Shown: piece after piece, positions 23,501 to 35,600 of the stretch
Numbering within the stretch: position 1 is the first letter of the stretch
How the letters are laid out: every line of letters begins with the position of its first letter
Origin: Hydractinia symbiolongicarpus
Lineage: Eukaryota; Cnidaria; Hydrozoa; Anthoathecata; Hydractiniidae
Direction: 5' to 3'
DNA: 64,000 nt
NCBI RefSeq assembly: GCF_029227915.1
Contig: NC_079876.1
Span: 2,172,001 to 2,236,000, forward strand
The notes under the pieces: model-generated
Told to the model about the DNA's origin: nothing
Seen by the model: only the letters and a program-made list of their open reading frames with translations
Database searches by the model: none
Program-made: the position numbers and the translations under genes

Positions 23501-25975
23501 AGTACCAAGGGAGTAAACTCATTTCCCGAACGATTTTTTAAATTATTTTTTCACCACTAAAACGCATGAGACTTGTAGTTTTCAAAAATGTTTTCATTTT
23601 TGATGAGACGCTTAATGAAAGAGGTTTAATCACCGGCAAACGAAATCCCGCGTTTTCCCGTAAATCCGGGGCTTGGCCCGTATAGTCGAATGTATACAAA
23701 GAAAGTACCGAGGAAGTAAACTCATTTCCCGAACGATTTTTTAAATTATTTTTCCACCACTAAAACGCATGAGACTTGTACTTTTCAAAAATGTTTTCAT
23801 TTTTGATGAGACGCTGAATAAAAGAAGTTTAATCGCCGGCAAACGAAAACCCGCGATTTCCCGTAAATCCCGGGCTTGGCACGTATAGTCGAATGTACAC
23901 AAAGAAAGTACCCAGGGAGTAAACTCATTTTCCGAACGATTTTTTAAATTATTTTTTCACCAATAAAACGCATGAGACTTGTAGTTTTCAAAAATGTTTT
24001 CATTTTTGATGAGACGCTTAATGAAAGAGGTTTAATCGCCGGCAAACGAAATCCCGCGTTTTCCCGTAAATCCGGGGCTTGGCCCGTATAGTCGAATGTA
24101 TACAAAGAAAGTACCGAGGGAGTAAACTCATTTCCTGAACGATTTTTTAAATTATTTTTTCACCACTAAAACGCATGAGACTTGTAGTTTTTAAAAATGT
24201 TTTCATTTTTGATGAGACGCTGAATAAAAGAAGTTTAATCGCCGGCAAACGCAAACCCGCGATTTCCCGTAAATCCCGGGCTTGGCCCGTATAGTTAAAA
24301 GTATACAAAGAAAGTACCCAGGGAGTAAACTCATTTCCCGAACGATTTTTTAAATTATTTTTTCACCACTAAAACGCATGAGACTTGTAGTTTTCAAAAA
24401 TGTTTTCATTTTTGATGAGACGCTTAATGAAAGAGGTTTAATCGCCGGCAAACGAAATCCCGCGTTTTCCCGTAAATCCGGGGCTTGGTCCGTATTGTCG
24501 AATGTATACAAAGAAAGTACCGAGGGAGTAAACTCATTTCCCGAACGATTTTTTAAATTATTTTTTCACCACTAAAACGCATGAGACTTGTAGTTTTCAA
24601 AAATGTTTTCATTTTTGATGAGACGCTGAATAAAAGAAGTTTAATCGCCGGCAAACGAAAACCCGCGATTTCCCGTAAATCCAGGGCTTGGCACGTATAG
24701 TCGAATGTATACAAAGAAAGTACCCAGGGAGTAAACTCATTTTCCGAACGATTTTTTAAATTATTTTTTCACCAATAAAACGCATGAGACTTGTAGTTTT
24801 CAAAAATGTTTTCATTTTTGATGAGACGCTGAATAAAAGCAGTTTAATTGCCGGCAAACGAAAACCCGCGATTTCCCTAAATCCCGGACTCGGCCCGTAT
24901 AGTCAAAAGTATACAAAGAAAGTACCTAGGGAGTAAACTCATTTCCCGAACGATTTTTTAAATTATTTTTTCACCACTAAAACGCATGAGACTTGTAGTT
25001 TTCAAAAATGTTTTCATTTGTGATGACACGCTGAATAAAAGAAGTTTAATCGCCGGCAAACGAAAACCCGCGATTTCCCGTAAATCCCGGCTTGGCCCGT
25101 ATAGTCAAAAGTATACAAAGAAAGTACCCAGGGAGTAAACTCATTTCCCGAACGATTTTTTAAATTATTTTTTCACCACTAAAACGCATGAGAATTGTAG
25201 TTTTTAAAAATGTTTTCATTTTTGATGAGACGCTGAATAAAAGAAGTTTAATCGCCGGCAAACGCAAACCCGCGATTTCCCGTAAATCCCGGGCTTGGCC
25301 CGTATAGTTAAAAGTATACAAAGAAAGTACCCAGGGAGTAAACTCATTTCCCGAACGATTTTTTAAATTATTTTTTCACCACTAAAACGCATGAGACTTG
25401 TAGTTTTCAAAAATGTTTTCATTTTTGATGAGACGCTTAATGAAAGAGGTTTAATCACCGGCAAACGAAATCCCGCGTTTTCCCGTAAATCCGGGGCTTG
25501 GCCCGTATAGTCGAATGTATACAAAGAAAGTACCGAGGAAGTAAACTCATTTCCCGAACGATTTTTTAAATTATTTTTCCACCACTAAAACGCATGAGAC
25601 TTGTACTTTTCAAAAATGTTTTCATTTTTGATGAGACGCTGAATAAAAGAAGTTTAATCGCCGGCAAACGAAAACCCGCGATTTCCCGTAAATCCCGGGC
25701 TTGGCACGTATAGTCGAATGTATACAAAGAAAGTACCCAGGGAGTAAACTCATTTTCCGAACGATTTTTTAAATTATTTTTTCACCAATAAAACGCATGA
25801 GACTTGTAGTTTTCAAAAATGTTTTCATTTTTGATGAGACGCTTAATGAAAGAGGTTTAATCGCCGGCAAACGAAATCCCGCGTTTTCCCGTAAATCCGG
25901 GGCTTGGCCCGTATAGTCGAATGTATACAAAGAAAGTACCGAGGGAGTAAACTCATTTCCCGAACGATTTTTTAA
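20250..25975. repeat. Mosaic domain with 4-, 5-, 13- and 15-monomer offsets
   Basis: GGTCCGTATTGTCG occurs at 20431, 21444 and 24487 (1,013 and 3,043 bp apart). AAATCCAGGGC occurs near 20625, 21638 and 24681 with the same spacing. CATTTGTGATGACACG occurs at 21972, 22379 and 25015. TTTAATCACCGG occurs at 22211, 22819, 23631 and 25456, and CTTGTACTTTTC at 22966, 23778 and 25603 (812 and 1,825 bp apart). The clearest copies are 20250-21005 with 21263-22018, and about 22380-23338 with 25015-25975 (offset about 2,637). The overlapping offsets show several rounds of duplication rather than one fixed unit. Confidence 0.75.
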
Positions 25976-26720
25976 ATTTTTTTTTCACCACTAATACGCA
26001 TGAGACTTGTAGTTTTCAAAAATGTTTTCATTTTTGATGAGACGCTTAATGAAAGAGGTTTTAATCGCCGGAAAACGAAAACCCGCGATTTCCCGTAAAT
26101 CCCGGGCTTGGCCCGTATAGTCGAATGTATACAAAGAAAGTACCCTGTGAGTAAACTCATTTCCAGAACGATTTTTTAAATTATTTTTTCACCACTAAAA
26201 CGCATTAGACTTGTAGTTTTTAAAAATGTTTTCATTTTTGATGAGACGCTGAATAAAAGAAGTTTAATCGCCGGCAAACGAAAACCTGCGATTTCCCGTA
26301 AATCCCGGGCTTGGCCCGTATAGTCGAATGTATACAAAGAAAGTACCCTGTGAGTAAACTCATTTCCAGAACGATTTTTTAAATTATTTTTTCACCACTA
26401 AAACGCATAAGACTTGTAGTTTTTAAAAATGTTTTCATTTTTGATGAGACGCTGAATAAAAGAAGTTTAATCGCCGGCAAACGAGAACCCGCGATTTCCC
26501 GTAAATCCCGGCTTGGCCCGTATAGTCAAAAGTATACAAAGAAAGTACCCAGGGAGTAAACTCATTTCCCGAACGATTTTTTAAATTATTTTTTCACCAC
26601 TAAAACGCATGAGACTTGTAGTTTTCAAAAATGTTTTCATTTTTGATGAGACGCTGAATAAAAGAAGTTTAATCGCCGACAAACGAAAACCCGCTATTTC
26701 CCGTAAATCCCGGGCTTGGC

Positions 26721-26742
26721 ACGTATGGAAATGAGGCAAACG
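26721..26742. other. Deletion junction with 9-bp inverted filler
   Basis: After GGCACGTAT the expected AGTCGAATG is replaced by GGAAATGAG (26727-26735), followed directly by GCAAACGAAAACC from the CpG-rich half of another monomer. Successive (G/A)CAAACG landmarks at 26678 and 26735 are only 57 bp apart instead of about 203, a net loss of about 146 bp. GGAAATGAG is the reverse complement of CTCATTTCC, present in every CCCTGTGAG-class monomer, so the filler looks templated from the opposite strand of the array. Confidence 0.85.
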
Positions 26743-26814
26743 AAAACCCGCGATTTCCCTAAATCCCGGACTCGGCCCGTATAGTCAAAAGTATACAAAG
26801 AAAGTACCCAGGGA

Positions 26815-27000
26815 GTAAACTCATTTCCCGAACGATTTTTTAAATTATTTTTTCACCAATAAAACGCATGAGACTTGTAGTTTTCAAAAATGTTTTCATT
26901 TTTGATGAGACGCTTAATGAAAGAGGTTTAATCGCCGGCAAACGAAATCCCGCGTTTTCCCGTAAATCCGGGGAATGTATACAAAGAAAGTACCCAGGGA
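26815..27000 (+). repeat. Short monomer (186 bp) with a 17-bp deletion
   Basis: GTAAACTCAT landmarks at 26815 and 27001 are 186 bp apart. At 26973/26974 CCGGGG joins AATGTATAC directly, so CTTGGCCCGTATAGTCG is missing. The lost segment holds the GC hairpin and the TTCG part of the tail site. A one-base G homology is present at the break. Confidence 0.9.
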
Positions 27001-28298
27001 GTAAACTCATTTTCCGAACGATTTTTTAAATTATTTTTTCACCACTAAAACGCATGAGACTTGTAGTTTTTAAAAATGTTTTCATTTTTGATGAGACGCT
27101 GAATAAAAGCAGTTTAATCGCCGGCAAACGAAAACCTGCGATTTCCCTAAATCCCGGACTCGGCCCGTATAGTCAAAAGTATACAAAGAAAGTACCCAGG
27201 GAGTAAACTCATTTCCAGAACGATTTTTTAAATTATTTTTTCACCACTAAAACGCATAAGACTTGTAGTTTTTAAAAATGTTTTCATTTTTGATGAGACG
27301 CTCAATAAAAGAAGTTTAATCGCCGGCAAACGAAATCCCGCGTTTTCCCGTAAATCCGGGGCTTGGCCCGTATCGTCGAATGTATACAAAGAAAGTACCG
27401 AGGGAGTAAACTCATTTCCCGAACGATTTTTTAAATTATTTTTTCACCAATAAAACGCATGAGACTTGTAGTTTTCAAAAATGTTTTCATTTTTGATGAG
27501 ACGCTTAATGAAAGAGGTTTAATCGCCGGCAAACGAAATCCCGCGTTTTCCCGTAAATCCGGGGCTTGGCCCGTATAGTCGAGCGTATACAAAGAAAGTA
27601 CCGAGGGAGTAAACTCATTTCCCGAACGATTTTTTAAATTTTTTTTTCACCACTAATACGCATGAGACTTGTAGTTTTCAAAAATGTTTTTATTTTTGAT
27701 GAGACGCTGAATAAAAGAAGTTTAATCGCCGGTAAACGAAAACCCGCTATTTCCCGTAAATCCCGGGCTTGGCACGTATAGTCGAATGTATACAAAGAAA
27801 GTACCCAGGGAGTAAACTCATTTTCCGAACGATTTTTTAAATTATTTTTTCACCACTAAAACGCATGAGACTTGTAGTTTTCAAAAATGTTTTCATTTTT
27901 GATGAGACGCTGAATAAAAGTAGTTTAATCGCCGGCAAACGAAAACCTGCGATTTCCCTAAATCCCGGACTCGGCCCGTATAGTCAAAAGTATACAAAGA
28001 AAGTACCCAGGGAGTAAACTCATTTCCAGAACGATTTTTTAAATTATTTTTTCACCACTAAAACGCATAAGACTTGTAGTTTTTTAAAATGTTTTCATTT
28101 TTGATGAGACGCTCAATAAAAGAAGTTTAATCGCCGGCAAACGAAATCCCGCGTTTTCCCGTAAATCCGGGGCTTGGCCCGTATAGTCGAATGTATACAA
28201 AGAAAGTACCGAGGGAGTAAACTCATTTCCCGAACGATTTTTTAAATTATTTTTTCACCACTAAAACGCATGAGACTTGTAGTTTTCAAAAATGTTTT

Positions 28299-28702
28299 CA
28301 TATTTGATGAGACGCTGAATAAAAGCAGTTTAATCGCCGGCAAACGAAAACCCGCGATTTCCCTAAATCCCGGACTCGGCCCGTATAGTCAAAAGTATAC
28401 AAAGAAAGTACCCAGGGAGTAAACTCATTTCCCGAACGATTTTTTAAATTATTTTTTCACCACTAAAACGCATGAGACTTGTAGTTTTCAAAAATGTTTT
28501 CATATTTGATGAGACGCTGAATAAAAGCAGTTTAATCGCCGGCAAACGAAAACCCGCGATTTCCCTAAATCCCGGACTCGGCCCGTATAGTCAAAAGTAT
28601 ACAAAGAAAGTACCCAGGGAGTAAACTCATTTCCCGAACGATTTTTTAAATTATTTTTTCACCACTAAAACGCATGAGACTTGTAGTTTTCAAAAATGTT
28701 TT
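28299..28702. repeat. Adjacent identical 202-bp monomers
   Basis: Two consecutive monomers from CATATTTGATGAG at 28299 and 28501 read the same throughout (GCAG, CCCGCG, CCCTAAATC, GGACTCGG, GTCAAAAG). The CATATTTG state then ends and CATTTTTG resumes. This looks like a single-monomer duplication. Confidence 0.75.
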
Positions 28703-28804
28703 CATTTTTGATGAGACGCTGAATAAAAGAAGTTTAATCGCCGGCAAACGAAAACCCGCTATTTCCCGTAAATCCCGGGCTTGGCACGTATAGTCGAATG
28801 TATA

Positions 28805-29815
28805 CAAAGAAAGTACCCAGGGAGTAAACTCATTTTCCGAACGATTTTTTAAATTATTTTTTCACCACTAAAACGCATGAGACTTGTAGTTTTCAAAAAT
28901 GTTTTCATTTTTGATGAGACGCTGAATAAAAGCAGTTTAATCGCCGGCAAACGAAAACCTGCGATTTCCCTAAATCCCGGACTCGGCCCGTATAGTCAAA
29001 AGTATACAACGAAAGTACCCAGGGAGTAAACTCATTTCCAGAACGATTTTTTAAATTATTTTTTCACCACTAAAACGCATAAGACTTGTAGTTTTTAAAA
29101 ATGTTTTCATATTTGATGAGACGCTGAATAAAAGCAGTTTAATCGCCGGCAAACGAAAACCCGCGATTTCCCTAAATCCCGGACTCGGCCCGTATAGTCA
29201 AAAGTATACAAAGAAAGTACCGAGGGAGTAAACTCATTTCCCGAACGATTTTTTAAATTATTTTTTCACCACTAAAACGCATGAGACTTGTAGTTTTCAA
29301 AAATGTTTTCATATTTGATGAGACGCTGAATAGAAGCATTTTAATCGCCGGCAAACGAAAACCCGCGATTTCCCTAAATCCCGGACTCGGCCCGTATAGT
29401 CAAAAGTATACAAAGAAAGTACCCAGGGAGTAAACTCATTTCCCGAACGATTTTTTAAATTATTTTTTCACCACTAAAACGCATGAGACTTGTAGTTTTC
29501 AAAAATGTTTTTATTTTTGATGAAACGCTGAATAAAAGAAGTTTAATCGCCGGCAAACGAAAACCCGCGATTTCCCGTAAATCCCGGGCTTGGCACGTAT
29601 AGTCGAATGTATACAAAGAAAGTACCCAGGGAGTAAACTCATTTTCCGAACGATTTTTTAAATTATTTTTTCACCAATAAAACGCATGAGACTTGTAGTT
29701 TTCAAAAATGTTTTCATTTTTGATGAGACGCTGAATAAAAGCAGTTTAATCGCCGGCAAACGAAAACCCGCGATTTCCCTAAATCCCGGACTCGGCCCGT
29801 ATAGTCAAAAGTATA
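28805..29815. repeat. 1,011-bp (5-monomer) tandem unit, copy 1
   Basis: Private variants TATACAACGAAAG (29005), GAATAGAAGCATTTT (29331) and TTTATTTTTGATGAAACG (29521) recur exactly 1,011 bp downstream at 30016, 30342 and 30532. The copy ends where the next begins, so this is a clean tandem duplication. Confidence 0.9.
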
Positions 29816-30826
29816 CAAAGAAAGTACCCAGGGAGTAAACTCATTTTCCGAACGATTTTTTAAATTATTTTTTCACCACTAAAACGCATGAGACTTGTAG
29901 TTTTCAAAAATGTTTTCATTTTTGATGAGACGCTGAATAAAAGCAGTTTAATCGCCGGCAAACGAAAACCTGCGATTTCCCTAAATCCCGGACTCGGCCC
30001 GTATAGTCAAAAGTATACAACGAAAGTACCCAGGGAGTAAACTCATTTCCAGAACGATTTTTTAAATTATTTTTTCACCACTAAAACGCATAAGACTTGT
30101 AGTTTTTAAAAATGTTTTCATATTTGATGAGACGCTGAATAAAAGCAGTTTAATCGCCGGCAAACGAAAACCCGCGATTTCCCTAAATCCCGGACTCGGC
30201 CCGTATAGTCAAAAGTATACAAAGAAAGTACCGAGGGAGTAAACTCATTTCCCGAACGATTTTTTAAATTATTTTTTCACCACTAAAACGCATGAGACTT
30301 GTAGTTTTCAAAAATGTTTTCATATTTGATGAGACGCTGAATAGAAGCATTTTAATCGCCGGCAAACGAAAACCCGCGATTTCCCTAAATCCCGGACTCG
30401 GCCCGTATAGTCAAAAGTATACAAAGAAAGTACCCAGGGAGTAAACTCATTTCCCGAACGATTTTTTAAATTATTTTTTCACCACTAAAACGCATGAGAC
30501 TTGTAGTTTTCAAAAATGTTTTTATTTTTGATGAAACGCTGAATAAAAGAAGTTTAATCGCCGGCAAACGAAAACCCGCGATTTCCCGTAAATCCCGGGC
30601 TTGGCACGTATAGTCGAATGTATACAAAGAAAGTACCCAGGGAGTAAACTCATTTTCCGAACGATTTTTTAAATTATTTTTTCACCAATAAAACGCATGA
30701 GACTTGTAGTTTTCAAAAATGTTTTCATTTTTGATGAGACGCTGAATAAAAGCAGTTTTATCGCCGGCAAACGAAAACCCGCGATTTCCCTAAATCCCGG
30801 ACTCGGCCCGTATAGTCAAAAGTATA
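29816..30826. repeat. 1,011-bp (5-monomer) tandem unit, copy 2
   Basis: Second copy, almost identical; CAGTTTTATCGCC near 30755 (CAGTTTAATCGCC in copy 1) is one difference I saw. Its last three monomers are duplicated again immediately downstream. Confidence 0.9.
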
Positions 30827-31433
30827 CAAAGAAAGTACCCAGGGAGTAAACTCATTTCCCGAACGATTTTTTAAATTATTTTTTCACCACTAAAACGCAT
30901 GAGACTTGTAGTTTTCAAAAATGTTTTCATATTTGATGAGACGCTGAATAGAAGCATTTTAATCGCCGGCAAACGAAAACCCGCGATTTCCCTAAATCCC
31001 GGACTCGGCCCGTATAGTCAAAAGTATACAAAGAAAGTACCCAGGGAGTAAACTCATTTCCCGAACGATTTTTTAAATTATTTTTTCACCACTAAAACGC
31101 ATGAGACTTGTAGTTTTCAAAAATGTTTTTATTTTTGATGAAACGCTGAATAAAAGAAGTTTAATCGCCGGCAAACGAAAACCCGCGATTTTCCGTAAAT
31201 CCCGGGCTTGGCACGTATAGTCGAATGTATACAAAGAAAGTACCCAGGGAGTAAACTCATTTTCCGAACGATTTTTTAAATTATTTTTTCACCAATAAAA
31301 CGCATGAGACTTGTAGTTTTCAAAAATGTTTTCATTTTTGATGAGACGCTGAATAAAAGCAGTTTAATCGCCGGCAAACGAAAACCCGCGATTTCCCTAA
31401 ATCCCGGACTCGGCCCGTATAGTCAAAAGTATA
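30827..31433. repeat. 607-bp (3-monomer) duplication of the preceding segment
   Basis: GAATAGAAGCATTTT at 30949 lies 607 bp after the copy at 30342, and TGAAACG at 31139 lies 607 bp after 30532. The order CATATTTG, TTTATTTTTGATGAAACG, CACCAATAAAACG is repeated. A private GATTTTCCG near 31188 marks this copy. Confidence 0.85.
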
Positions 31434-32689
31434 CAAAGAAAGTACCCAGGGAGTAAACTCATTTCCCGAACGATTTTTTAAATTATTTTTTCACCACTAA
31501 AACGCATGAGACTTGTAGTTTTCAAAAATGTTTTCATTTGTGATGAGACGCTGAATAAAAGAAGTTTAATCGCCGGCAAACGAAAACCCGCGATTTCCCG
31601 TAAATCCCGGCTTGGCCCGTATAGTCAAAAGTATACAAAGAAAGTATCCAGGGAGTAAACTCATTTCCCGAACGATTTTTTAAATTATTTTTTCACCACT
31701 AAAACGCATGAGACTTGTAGTTTTTAAAAATGTTTTCATTTTTGATGAGACGCTGAATAAAAGAAGTTTAATCGCCGGCAAACGCAAACCCGCGATTTCC
31801 CGTAAATCCCGGGCTTGGCCCGTATAGTTAAAAGTATACAAAGAAAGTACCCAGGGAGTAAACTCATTTCCCGAACGATTTTTTAAATTATTTTTTCACC
31901 ACTAAAACGCATGAGACTTGTAGTTTTCAAAAATGTTTTTATTTTTGATGAGACGCTGAATGAAAGAGGTTTAATCACTGGCAAACGAAAACCCGCGATT
32001 TCCCGTAAATCCCGGGCTTGGCACGTATAGTCGAATGTATACAAAGAAAGTACCCAGGGAGTAAACTCATTTTCCGAACGATTTTTTAAATTATTTTTTC
32101 ACCAATAAAACGCATGAGACTTGTAGTTTTCAAAAATGTTTTCATTTTTGATGAGACGCTGAATAAAAGCAGTTTAATCGCCGGCAAACGAAAACCCGCG
32201 ATTTCCCTAAATCCCGGACTCGGCCCGTATAGTCAAAAGTATACAAAGAAAGTACCCAGGGAGTAAACTCATTTCCCGAACGATTTTTTAAATTATTTTT
32301 TCACCACTAAAACGCATGAGACTTGTAGTTTTCAAAAATGTTTTCATTTGTGATGAGACGCTGAATAAAAGAAGTTTAATCGCCGGCAAACGAAAACCCG
32401 CGATTTCCCGTAAATCCCGGCTTGGCCCGTATAGTCAAAAGTATACAAAGAAAGTACCCAGGGAGTAAACTCATTTCCCGAACGATTTTTTAAATTATTT
32501 TTTCACCACTAAAACGCATGAGACTTGTAGTTTTTAAAAATGTTTTCATTTTTGATGAGACGCTGAATAAAAGAAGTTTAATCGCCGGCAAACGCAAACC
32601 CGCGATTTCCCGTAAATCCCGGGCTTGGCCCGTATAGTCAAAAGTATACAAAGAAAGTACCCAGGGAGTAAACTGATTTCCCGAACGAT
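31434..32689. repeat. 4/5-monomer repeat with one extra monomer
   Basis: CATTTGTGATGAGACG occurs at 31535, 32345 and 33359 (810 and 1,014 bp apart), and TTTAATCACTGG at 31976 and 32989. The second interval is one monomer longer because the CCGGCAAACGCAAACCC monomer occurs twice in a row (near 32585 and 32785). AACTGATTTCC near 32675 and AAGTATCCAGGG near 31645 are private substitutions. Confidence 0.75.
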
Positions 32690-35600
32690 TTTTTAAATTA
32701 TTTTTTCACCACTAAAACGCATGAGACTTGTAGTTTTTAAAAATGTTTTCATTTTTGATGAGACGCTGAATAAAAGAAGTTTAATCGCCGGCAAACGCAA
32801 ACCCGCGATTTCCCGTAAATCCCGGGCTTGGCCCGTATAGTTAAAAGTATACAAAGAAAGTACCCAGGGAGTAAACTCATTTCCCGAACGATTTTTTAAA
32901 TTATTTTTTCACCACTAAAACGCATGAGACTTGTAGTTTTCAAAAATGTTTTTATTTTTGATGAGACGCTGAATGAAAGAGGTTTAATCACTGGCAAACG
33001 AAAACCCGCGATTTCCCGTAAATCCCGGGCTTGGCACGTATAGTCGAATGTATACAAAGAAAGTACCCAGGGAGTAAACTCATTTTCCGAACGATTTTTT
33101 ATATTATTTTTTCACCAATAAAACGCATGAGACTTGTAGTTTTCAAAAATGTTTTCATTTTTGATGAGACGCTGAATAAAAGCAGTTTAATCGCCGGCAA
33201 ACGAAAACCCGCGATTTCCCTAAATCCCGGACTCGGCCCGTATAGTCAAAAGTATACAAAGAAAGTACCCAGGGAGTAAACTCATTTCCCGAACGATTTT
33301 TTAAATTATTTTTTCACCACTAAAACGCATGAGACTTGTAGTTTTCAAAAATGTTTTCATTTGTGATGAGACGCTGAATAAAAGAAGTTTAATCGCCGGC
33401 AAACGAAAACCCGCGATTTCCCGTAAATCCCGGCTTGGCCCGTATAGTCAAAAGTATACAAAGAAAGTACCCAGGGAGTAAACTCATTTCCCGAACGATT
33501 TTTTAAATTATTTTTTCACCACTAAAACGCATGAGACTTGTAGTTTTTAAAAATGTTTTCATTTTTGATGAGACGCTGAATAAAAGAAGTTTAATCGCCG
33601 GCAAACGCAAACCCGCGATTTCCCGTAAATCCCGGGCTTGGCCCGTATAGTCAAAAGTATACAAAGAAAGTACCCAGGGAGTAAACTCATTTCCCGAACG
33701 ATTTTTTAAATTATTTTTTCACCACTAAAACGCATGAGACTTGTAGTTTTCAAAAATGTTTTCATTTTTGATGAGACGCTTAATGAAAGAGGTTTAATCA
33801 CCGGCAAACGAAATCCCGCGCTTTCCCGTAAATCCGGGGCTTGGCCCGTATAGTCGAATGTATACAAAGAAAGTACCGAGGGAGTAAACTCATTTCCCGA
33901 ACGATTTTTTAAATTATTTTTCCACCACTAAAACGCATGAGACTTGTACTTTTCAAAAATGTTTTCATTTTTGATGAGACGCTGAATAAAAGAAGTTTAA
34001 TCGCCGGCAAACGAAAACCCGCGATTTCCCGTAAATCCCGGGCTTGGCACGTATTGTCGAATGTATACAAAGAAAGTACCCAGGGAGTAAACTCATTTTC
34101 CGAACGATTTTTTAAATTATTTTTTCACCAATAAAACGCATGAGACTTGTAGTTTTCAAAAATGTTTTCATTTTTGATGAGACGCTTAATGAAAGAGGTT
34201 TAATCGCCGGCAAACGAAATCCCACGTTTTCCCGTAAATCCGGGGCTTGGCCCGTATAGTCGAATGTATACAAAGAAAGTACCGAGGGAGTAAACTCATT
34301 TCCCGAACGATTTTTTAAATTTTTTTTTCACCACTAATACGCATGAGACTTGTAGTTTTCAAAAATGTTTTCATTTTTGATGAGACGCTTAATGAAAGAG
34401 GTTTAATGGCCGGAAAACGAAAACCCGCGATTTCCCGTAAATCCCGGGCTTGGCCCGTATAGTCGAATGTATACAAAGAAAGTACCCTGTGAGTGAACTC
34501 ATTTCCAGAACGATTTTTTAAATTATTTTTTCACCACTAAAACGCATAAGACTTGTAGTTTTTAAGAATGTTTTCATTTTTGATGAGACGCTGAATAAAA
34601 GAAGTTTAATCGCCGGCAAACGAGAACCCGCGATTTCCCGTAAATCCCGGCTTGGCCCGTATAGTCAAAAGTATACAAAGAAAGTACCCAGGGAGTAAAC
34701 TCATTTCCCGAACGATTTTTTAAATTATTTTTTCACCACTAAAACGCATGAGACTTGTAGTTTTCAAAAATGTTTTCATTTTTGATGAGACGCTGAATAA
34801 AAGAAGTTTAATCGCCGGCAAACGAAAACCCGCTATTTCCCGTAAATCCCGGGCTTGGCACGTATAGTCGAATGTATACAAAGAAAGTACCCAGGGAGTA
34901 AACTCATTTTCCGAACGATTTTTTAAATTATTTTTTCACCACTAAAACGCATGAGACTTGTAGTTTTTAAAAATGTTTTCATTTTTGATGAGACGCTCAA
35001 TAAAAGAAGTTTAATCGCCGGCAAACGAAATCCCGTGTTTTCCCGTAAATCCGGGGCTTGGCCCGTATAGTCGAATGTATACAAAGAAAGTACAGAGAGA
35101 GTAAACTCATTTCCCGAACGATTTTTTAAATTATTTTTTCACCACTAAAACGCATGAGACTTGTAGTTTTCAAAAATGTTTTCATATTTGATGAGACGCT
35201 GAATAAAAGCAGTGTAATCGCCGGGAAACGAAAACCCGCGATTTCCCTAAATCCCGGACTCGGCCCGTATAGTCAAAAGTATAGAAAGAAAGTACCCAGG
35301 GAGTAAACTCATTTCCCGAACGATTTTTTAAATTATTTTTTCACCACTAAAACGCATGAGACTTGTAGTTTTCAAAAATGTTTTCATTTTTGATGAGACG
35401 CTGAATAAAAGCAGTTTAATCGCCGGCAAACGAAAACCCGCGATTTCCCTAAATCCCGGACTCGGCCCGTATAGTCAAAAGTATACAAAGAAAGTACCCA
35501 GGGAGTAAACTCATTTCCCGAACGATTTTTTAAATTATTTTTTCACCACTAAAACGCATGAGACTTGTAGTTTTCAAAAATGTTTTCATTTGTGATGAGA

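Larger units (their letters stand above)
25976..28200. repeat. Irregular, damaged stretch of the array
   Basis: About eleven monomers of mixed classes, including a T-extended monomer (near 25976), a one-base insertion in GAGGTTTTAATCG near 26055, a monomer reduced by about 146 bp at 26726-26736 and one short by 17 bp at 26973. GTATCGTCG (27373) and GTCGAGCG (27578) are private tail variants. This is the least regular part of the window. Confidence 0.8.
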
